Source: Desmodesmus armatus
Lineage: Eukaryota > Chlorophyta > Chlorophyceae > Sphaeropleales > Scenedesmaceae
Length of the DNA stretch: 64,000 nt
Assembly: GCA_007449985.2 (NCBI GenBank)
Contig: VIIQ02000106.1
Coordinates: forward strand, 62,001-126,000
Direction of reading: 5' to 3'
Every line of letters begins with the position of its first letter. The first letter of the stretch is position 1. Under the pieces are notes generated by a model. The model saw only the letters and a program-made list of their open reading frames with translations. It did no database searches and was not told the origin of the DNA. Shown here one piece after another: positions 56,801 through 64,000 of the stretch. Made by a program: the position numbers and the translations under genes.

Positions 56801-58300
56801 CAGTCAGTCAGTCAGTGTTCGTTACAAAGAGGCCTCAAGGACCCAGCCAACCCGATGCAAGCCCCGGGACCCAATCCATGTCCCGCCCTTGTAACTCAAG
56901 GCGCCACCAATTCTACTCAAGACAGCCCAACCACCTGTGGCACACAAGCTGTGTTAGCCCGTTGGGGGACAGAGTAATCTGTGGCACAGTCAGTCAGTGT
57001 TCGTTACAAAGAGGCCTCAAAGACCCAGCCAACCCGATGCAAGCCCCGGGACCCAATCCATGTCCCGCCCTTGTAACTCAAGGCGCCACCAATCCTACGC
57101 AAGACAGCCCAACCACCTGTGGCACACAAGCTGAGTTAGCATGAAACACGCACAAGGCATACAGCGAACGAATGTGCGGCCAAGAACGCACATGCACATG
57201 CTGACGCAGACAAGCAGGCAGTGAAAGAGCTGACATGGCAATGCCAGCATGACTAGCTGACCCAACCTAAGCTGGCACATGCATCACTGCCCCCGCCCGT
57301 TTCAGTCAGTCAGTGTTCGTTACAAAGAGGCCTCAAGGACCCAGCCAACCCGTTGCAAGCCCCGGGACCCAATCCATGTCCCGCCCTTGTAACTCAAGGC
57401 GCCACCAATTCTACTCAAGACAGCCCAACCACCTGTGGCACACAAGCTGTGTTAGCCCGTTGGGGGACAGAGTAATCTGTGGCACAGTCAGTCAGTGTTC
57501 GTTACAAAGAGGCCTCAAGGACCCAGCCAACCCGATGCAAGCCCCGGGACCCAAGCCATGTCCCGCCCTTGTAACTCAAGGCGCCACCAATTCTACTCAA
57601 GACAGCCCAACCACCTGTGGCACACAAGCTGTGTTAGCATGAAACACGCACAAGGCATACAGCGAACGAATGTGCGGCCAAGAACGCACATGCACATGCT
57701 GACGCAGACAAGCAGGCAGTGAAAGAGCTGACATGGCAATGCCAGCATGACTAGCTGACCCAACCTAAGCTGGCACATGCATCACTGCCCCCGCCCGTTT
57801 CAGTCAGTCAGTGTTCGTTACAAAGAGGCCTCAAGGACCCAGCCAACCCGATGCAAGCCCCGGGACCCAATCCATGTCCCGCCCTTGTAACTCAAGGCGC
57901 CACCAATTCTACTCAAGACAGCCCAACCACCTGTGGCACACAAGCTGTGTTAGCCCGTTGGGGGACAGAGTAATCTGTGGCACAGTCAGTCAGTGTTCGT
58001 TACAAAGAGGCCTCAAAGACCCAGCCAACCCGATGCAAGCCCCGGGACCCAAGCCATGTCCCGCCCTTGTAACTCAAGGCGCCACCAATCCTACGCAAGA
58101 CAGCCCAACCACCTGTGGCACACAAGCTGAGTTAGCATGAAACACGCACAAGGCATAAAGCGAACGGATGCGCGGCCAAGAACGCACATGCACATGCTGA
58201 CGCAGACAAGCAGGCAGTGAAAGAGCTGACATGGCAATGCAAGCATGACTAGCTGACCCAACCTAAGCTGGCACATGCATCACTGCCCCCGCCCCGTCGG
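56801..58300. repeat. 498-bp higher-order tandem repeat, three units
   Basis: The landmark GTGTTCGTTACAAAGAGGCC falls at 56815, 57313 and 57811, exactly 498 bp apart, and again 182 bp into each unit (56997, 57495, 57993). Each unit is therefore a 182-bp plus a 316-bp variant of the same sequence, introduced by (TCAG)n. Further single copies lie at about 53757, 58960, 59098 and 60054. The body matches the 3' end of the LINE remnant read on the minus strand. Confidence 0.9.
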
Positions 58301-58917
58301 CTAACAGGGTAAAGCAACCAGAAACACCAAGCACAACAGGAGACATGCAAGGCAGTCAACCATCAGGCAAGGCTGGAGAAGCACACTGAAATCCCAACAG
58401 ATCACTGTTCACCCGCAAAAAAGGGTGGTCAGGGGCCAGCTGGGGGAACCAAGACGCTGGAGCCACACGCAACACAACAAAATCCTGCAACAACTCCCAA
58501 AAGCGTGCTACTGCCTGCCGCTTCACTTCCTCCAGTTTAGCAGCGGCTTGCTGCTGCCACTGCTGCTGCTCAAGCTGCGTGAGCGCCTGCCGGCGCTGCT
58601 GGTCCTGCTCCTGATGCTGCTGCTGCAAGTCGGAGAGGGCTGCAGGCTGCAAGAGGTCAGTGATGAGCTGCTGATCATCGGGGACTGCTGGTAGCTGCTG
58701 CTGCGCTGCGTCTACCGCTGCTCGATGCTGCTGCAAACCCGCAAAGTTGGCTGCCTTCCGACCCATGTCCAAAGCATTGATGGCTGCAAGGCACACCACA
58801 CGCCACACACCCTTGTGCAGGGGGCGTGCACCCGGGATCCCATTGGCCCCGGGACACAACATACACAAGACATGATGGGGCTCAAGGGGCCCAGGGAACC
58901 AACCTGATATGTGCCGG
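58110..58917 (-). mobile_element. Second copy of the LINE 3' end
   Basis: About 800 bp nearly identical to 53880-54690, including the Gln-rich coiled coil and the DFVVLRVAPASWFPQ end. The copy is truncated near 58917 just before the zinc-knuckle region and has only a few substitutions, so it is a recent duplication. Confidence 0.85.
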
Positions 58918-59394
58918 CCGGGCTGACCACCGCTGGGCACACATCAGTCAGTCAGTCAGTGTTACAAAGAGGCCTCAAGGACCCAGCCAACCCGATGCAA
59001 GCCCCGGGACCCAAGCCATGTCCCGCCCTTGTAACTCAAGGCGCCACCAATCCTACTCAAGACAGCCCAACCACCTGTGGCACAGTCAGTCAGTCAGTGT
59101 TCGTTACAAAGAGGCCTCAAGGACCCAGCCAACCCGATGCAAGCCCCCAGCCAACCCGATGCAAGCCCCGGGACCCAAGCTGTGTTAGCATGAAACACGC
59201 ACAAGGCATAAAGCAAACGGATGCGCGGCCAAGAGCGCACATGCACATGCTGACGCAGACAAGCAGGCAGTGAAAGAGCTGACACGGCAATGCAAGCATG
59301 ACTAGCTGACCCAACCTAAGCTGGCACATGCATCACTGCCCCCCGCCCCGTCGGCTAACAGGGTAAAGCAATCACTCACTCACTCACTCAGAAA

Positions 59395-59935
59395 TCACTC
59401 ACTCACTCATTGTTCGTTACATTGAGATCCCCGAAAGACCCAGCCCACACCATGTAAGCTCAGGGACCCAAACCATGTCCCTCCAATGCAACTTAAGGCG
59501 CCACCTCCTTCTCAAGAGCAGCGAACCACCTGCAACACACAAGGTTAGGCAACATGCAAACATGTACAAGGCATAAAGCGTCTGAATGCGCGGCCATTGA
59601 AGCACATGGGGCCTGCTGAGCAGCCAAGCATGCAGTGACACGCTGTCCCAACAAGCGAACAACCATGGCAAGCAAGGCACCTGCTCCCGGTGCTGCTGCT
59701 GGGGGAACAGAAAAGTTCAAAACACGAGCGTGGGAACAAGAGACCAGCACGTGGCACAGACGCCCGCACTGGCCGAACCACTGCAACTGTGCACTGACCC
59801 GGCAGGCTGCTCCACACTGCTGCTGTTGATGCTGCCAAGCCTTCCTCCAGCTCCAGCACCAGTTCCAGCGCTGCAAAAAGCAGAAGCCCCCTCTGGCGGA
59901 CTACCAGCTGGTTCGCAAACCTGTCACTGGCCCTA
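59395..59935. repeat. Segmental duplication block B, copy 2
   Basis: Near-identical to 56260-56800, again introduced by (ACTC)n. Followed at 60035-60055 by (TCAG)n and another truncated LINE-end copy up to about 60125. Confidence 0.85.
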
Positions 59936-60227
59936 TCCCGGGCTTGGTCAACTGCCCCCACACCACTGCTGCTGACTGCTGCTGCTGCTGTCCAGCCACT
60001 GACCAACACTGAGGAACCGAGTACAGCCAACAACAGTCAGTCAGTCAGTCAGTGTTCGTTACAAAGAGGCCTCAAGGACCCAGCCAACCCGATGCAAGCC
60101 CCGGGACCCAATCCATGTCCCGCCCACCAACTACTGCAACGTAAAACAAATCAGACATGCAGCTCAGGACACTCGGTCCCTTCCTGCCAGCACAGCCCAC
60201 CTTGAACCTGATGAAGAGTTCTGGGTT

Positions 60228-60300
60228 GGGGTCGTAGCTCAAATGGTAGAGCGCCCGCTTAGCATGCGGGAGGTAGGGGGATCGATGCCCTCCGACTCCA
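60228..60300 (+). tRNA. tRNA-Ala (anticodon AGC)
   Basis: A 73-nt cloverleaf folds completely: acceptor GGGGTCG pairs with CGACTCC (one G-U) plus discriminator A; D arm GCTC/GAGC; anticodon stem CCCGC/GCGGG with loop TTAGCAT; T stem GGGGG/CCCTC with loop ATCGATG. There is no intron. It is a cytosolic Ala tRNA reading GCU by Watson-Crick pairing and GCC after inosine modification. No T-run terminator is seen directly downstream. It lies next to the retroelement cluster. Confidence 0.93.
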
Positions 60301-61355
60301 AATACTGCTTAGCCTCAAGGCTAAATATCAGCATGGCACAACACTGCAGTAGATGGCTTCTATACGTGCAAAGCAGCTGTGACGGCAGTGTTTTGCACAG
60401 CAGCAGCCATGTGCCACTCCAAGCTTGGCATGGCCAGGACCAGGTGCTCTTACTCCAAGAACTGCCACTTTGCCACTTGCAGGGCAAACACTACAACTGC
60501 AACAGAGTGCATCACACACACCTGCTGGCTGAACAGTGGGCACCCCAAACTGTGACGCATTGCGAAAGGTACTGCCACTGATGTAGAACCATTCGCAATG
60601 GTTGGTGGTACCATGGCAGGACCACCAGCAAACAAAATGTGAGAGGGGATCATGGGTAGCCTCGCCCAGCTGGTAGTGCTGCGGTTGCGCAGCAATTGTG
60701 CTATGGCAACAATGAACATTGGCAATGGCTTCCACCAACCTGCACAAGGGCAAGCTCACGATCAAGATCAGCCACTTTAGCTATCGCTGACAGTCAGCCA
60801 CCAAGCAGCCAATCGGCAGGCCCTGTTGGGTGAAGATATGGGCTGCAATCAAGGAACACAACAGTGGCGCGGCACAAGCCCCCGTGTGGCCAGCCGGTGG
60901 GGGTCCGCCCACTGTATCCTTTTGGGGAACAAACAAGCCCCCACTGCAATCTACATGGGTAGGTGCCCAAGCATAATCTTGAAAAGCGCACTCACATGCC
61001 CAACTGCAGCTGTGTGTGTTGAAGATGGTGCATCGAGCATCTTCAGCAAGGATACTGCCAGGCCGCACGAAGCGGGCACATACCAAGTCTGGACACATGC
61101 TGTTACGTGCTGTGCGGTGCCCCACAGCGACCACCATTGACGGATTCTTCACGTACGGCCTGGACGTCTGCGCCTAGTAACTACAAGCAGCAACAACCGT
61201 TCCCTACTTGCCTCTCACATGTGTAACTGTACAACGTTGAACAGTCAGGGTTGTCATGCCAGCCGTGCATCAAATCCTCACACTATACATCAGGCGCCAG
61301 CGCCGCCCACTTGGCCTCAACTGCCATGGAGGCCAAGCCGTTGACCCGCCAACCA
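60301..61355. other. No recognisable gene
   Basis: This is the 3' flank of the AFG1-like gene. Minus-strand open frames (61152-60781, 60765-60328) have a few plausible splice sites but no recognisable domain. Confidence 0.45.
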
Positions 61356-64000
61356 TCAGTGCCTAGGCCGTGCAGCAAGGAACAGTGGGGACTGCATCTC
61401 GTACAACCTGGACACTGCTCTTGCAAATGCAAACTTCTCCTCTGCTCCTCCCAGCAGTGCCGCAGCCTCTGCTGCTGCTTGTGTTGTGCTGGCCAAGGGA
61501 GCTACCCCTCCATCAGACATCAGATCTGTGCGCAGCTTTGAACCTGCAAGCACAAAGTGACAAAATGACAACAGGCAGAACAAATCCGGGTACTCAGGAC
61601 AACACATGACATTCGGTCATAAGGATTCTGAGAGCTTCTACACACGCAACACATGTTGGGCTTGATCGTCAAGCCTTGATGGTCAAGGTTTGAAGGAAGT
61701 GCGCAACATACCCCTTCCTGAGGGCTGTTGGCAGCTTCCATCTAGACATGGTTGCATGGCTGGGGTGTTGGTGTGCTGATATCTGTTTTGAATATTGCAA
61801 GGTGATTTGCTATCAAGGGTGCACCAAAAGACAACAGTTGTGGTGTGTTAGCAGACGTTCCATCAGGACATAAGGGGTGCAGAGGGGTGAGGGAACACAG
61901 TCACACCAAGTGCTCAAAAACACGACCTGGGATGGATCACCACTGCAGATCCGAGTGGTACGACTAAGGTTACTTCATGCACAGGCATCATCAATCAGGG
62001 ACAAAGATACCCAAACACAGTGGCTCACCTTCCACAGCTCCCTCAAACTGCATGCCTTCCATGTCAAGCAGCGGAATCTCCCCCTGGCCATCACTGAACA
62101 GCTGATCAGGAGGCAGGGCGGCACTGCAGGAACAACACACACGCAGAGAGAGATTTGAGATGAGGTATGATGTATCCATGGTTGCAAAGCAAGTTGCAAG
62201 GCCTCTACGAGGCGCTTCCGGCCCTGTTGGGATAGCGGCAACATGTCTAGGGTATCAATACTTGCAGTTCTGGTATTGTGCAGCCTTTCGGAAGCTTGCA
62301 CAAGCTGCTCGGGGGTTGCACAATGTGGGGAGTATGATACGATCGTGACAAGACGTATTCCAGTCGAGTGGCCTTGCCCCACCTGCACACCAGGGCCACT
62401 CGTGCGTTGTAGAGCTCGTCAACAAGGCTGATGAAGCGGCGGGCCTTGTCACGGTTGGCAAAGCTCATGGCTGGAACACCTGCAGCACCACACATACACA
62501 CACAAATCATGTGTCAACACACACGTCACACCTTGCTGTTCAGCCAACTCATCAGGGTGCATGCCTGGCATCCCCCCGCCATACACACACACACCTCATG
62601 CACACCGTCGCTCCTAACACAGTCATTTGTGCACTGCCACCAGAATCTAGCTCCACACAGTGCTTGATGGATACCATCGATGGATATCAAATCAGACAGG
62701 AACAGTGTGTGGTAGTGTTGGGCCATCGCCAGGTAGTCAGCAGAACCCAAGGGCCTGCCACACAACCTCACCCAACTCAAAGCGTGCAGCACAATGCAGT
62801 GCACACACATCCTTCTATAACTGCGTAAACCACGTCCCCGACCTGACAGAAGCATCCGTGTAGTGGTCACTAGTACTCAAAAACCCATCTTACTACCCCC
62901 CCCCCCCCCCAAGGTCCCCCCCCCCCCCCCGGCGGCACGATGCACTTGCCCCTCACCTGCCAGGAACAGTGTGTGGTAGTGTTGGGCCAGCGCCAGGTAG
63001 TCAGCAGAACCCAAGGGCCTGCCACACAGCTCATCGAAATCAAACCAAGCAGCACCACCGGCAGAACGCGGCACTGGCAGCGTCCGACCAAACATCACTG
63101 GCACTACCGCACTGCTGCCACTGCTGCTACTGCTGCTGTCGCCACTGCTACCCGCAGCAAACGCTCCCGGAGCAGTGCTGGAGATCTGCAGAGGGTTACT
63201 GCTGCTACTGCTGCTGCCACTGCTGCTGTCAAGAGATGAAGAATGGCAGTGCTGTGCCCAGAGCTGTTGCATTGCAGCATCTGCAGTTGCACCCAAGGGC
63301 CAAAGGTAGAGCCTGTTGGGAATACTGCTGCCGGCATTGCTGCCCGCATTGCTGCCGGCACTGCTGCCAGCATTGTTGCCAGCATTTCTGCCCGCATTGC
63401 TGCCGGCACTGCTGCCATGTGTGGCGGCTGGCAGCAGTGGCTGCTGCAGGAGCTGTGTGGCAGCAGTGGTGAGGCTGAGGCGGCGGTAGTCGGTTGTGGC
63501 GGACAGTTCAAACAGTCGACAGCTGCTGAATAGCCTGCGGATCACACAATGCGCACAAGGCCACAGATGATCCCAAAAGCTGCTGGTAGGTAAGGATTCA
63601 AGGTTTGCGGCTGTGCAACTCCCCTGCCTCTGATATCCACAGTGTCAAAGCCAACACAAATGTCAGCAACTAGTGGGAGGGGCAAGATTCAAATCTGTGT
63701 TTTCCCTGCATTCAGTGCGCCTAAGGCCAGGACTCTGCCTTCAGGGTTTGTGTGAAACAGCAATTAGTGGGAGGGGCAAGATTCGATAACTCCAACCTGA
63801 AACTGTGCACGGGCTAAAAAACAAGGACATCGATCCTCAGGGTGTGTCAGACACTTGGAGGGCTGAACTGAAAAAGCTGATGGCGCCTTGGGGCACAAAA
63901 GACAGGCCACAAAGTACATTCCGGGGCTTGCTTTGCGGCCGCTGGGCTTACTTGTTACTGGTGACTGACAGCAATGCATCCGACTCACGTGTTGAGGAAG
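61356..64000 (-). CDS. AFG1/LACE1-type AAA ATPase, C-terminal half (5' end outside window)
   Basis: Exons in phase: 63534-62957, 62479-62383, 62123-62029 and 61543-61356 (stop). A donor GTGAGT at 63988 marks the end of a further exon at the very edge. Family motifs in order: CRLFELSATTDYRR, VMFGRTLPVPR, FDELCGRPLGSADY, ALAQHYHTLFL, RRFISLVDELYNARVALVC and FAFARAVSRLYEMQS. The Walker A and B part lies beyond the right edge. AFG1 proteins are mitochondrial (or plastid) inner-membrane ATPases linked to turnover of respiratory-chain subunits. Relative to the family a Ser/Gly/Asn-rich stretch of roughly 90 residues, including NAGS-type tandem repeats (63325-63415), is inserted after DYRR. Confidence 0.88.
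62697..62770 (-). pseudogene. Partial copy of an AFG1-like exon
   Basis: About 70 bp encoding CGRPLGSADYLAMAQHYHTL repeat the 3' end of exon 63534-62957 (62960-63036) with only a few changes. The copy lies in the following intron and lacks the GT donor. Confidence 0.85.
62894..62930. repeat. Two long poly-C runs
   Basis: Two runs of about 14-16 C separated by AAGGTC (poly-G on the gene's strand) in an AFG1 intron. Similar runs occur at 40050-40063, 50856-50866 and 48922-48931. Lengths in such runs are prone to sequencing error. Confidence 0.8.

Noticed and set aside
56815..58140. Series of identical 109-codon plus-strand frames
   Set aside because: They arise from the 498-bp repeat and run opposite to the LINE coding strand; no start context or domain.
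52210..60125. CRISPR-like appearance of evenly spaced repeats
   Set aside because: The repeats are 182-498 bp long, derive from LINE ends and lie in a eukaryotic genome; no short repeats with unique spacers and no cas genes.
60328..61152. Two minus-strand frames downstream of the AFG1-like gene
   Set aside because: There is no domain, no consistent exon chain and no conserved motif.

Overview
The window is nuclear DNA of a green alga, most likely a chlorophyte of the Chlamydomonadales (Chlamydomonas/Haematococcus-like). The evidence is: genes split into many short exons with GT-AG junctions whose phases agree; moderately high GC with very abundant CAG/GCA/TGC triplets; a plastid CURT1 gene; receptor-like TKL kinases; F-box/leucine-rich-repeat genes; a LINE remnant with motifs I recall from volvocine LINEs; and a tRNA-derived SINE-like insertion. 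Nothing bacterial (operons, ribosome binding sites, CRISPR) is present. The species itself is an inference.

Layout. 1-0.9 kb: 3' part of a minus-strand F-box/LRR gene whose F-box is out of frame with its LRRs. 1.1-1.3 kb: hammerhead-ribozyme-like motif. 2-3.3 kb: remnant of a multi-pass membrane protein interrupted by a 260-bp inverted-repeat element (3211-3470). 6.8-14.4 kb (minus) and 33.4-42.0 kb (plus): two full-length paralogous receptor-like TKL kinases facing outward from each other's far sides, 16 and 15 coding exons, both with a large low-complexity insertion in the kinase N-lobe. 15.2-17.9 kb (minus): a 465-aa protein with two GIPGYTG motifs (possibly ciliary), divergent from an 18.4-26.5 kb (plus) Gln/Ala-rich 1831-aa protein whose second intron holds three tandem ~134-nt hairpins. 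29.6-32.8 kb (plus): CURT1, seven coding exons, with an 80+80-nt almost perfect hairpin in an intron. 44.6-46.6 kb (minus) and 47.4-52.0 kb (plus): a divergent pair of LRR genes, the second with an F-box and a C-terminal coiled coil. 52-60.1 kb: nested LINE fragments, segmental duplications and a 498-bp higher-order tandem repeat. 60.2 kb: tRNA-Ala(AGC). 61.4-64 kb (minus): C-terminal half of an AFG1/LACE1-type AAA ATPase, running off the right edge.

The exon models were assembled by hand from splice signals, reading-frame phase and, for the kinases, agreement between the two paralogs; coding lengths are multiples of three in every complete model. The most striking shared property is that introns repeatedly contain partial tandem copies of a neighbouring exon (CURT1, plus-strand kinase, F-box/LRR gene at three places, AFG1, and possibly the Gln-rich gene). 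The second is the presence of long intronic hairpins that look like small-RNA precursors.
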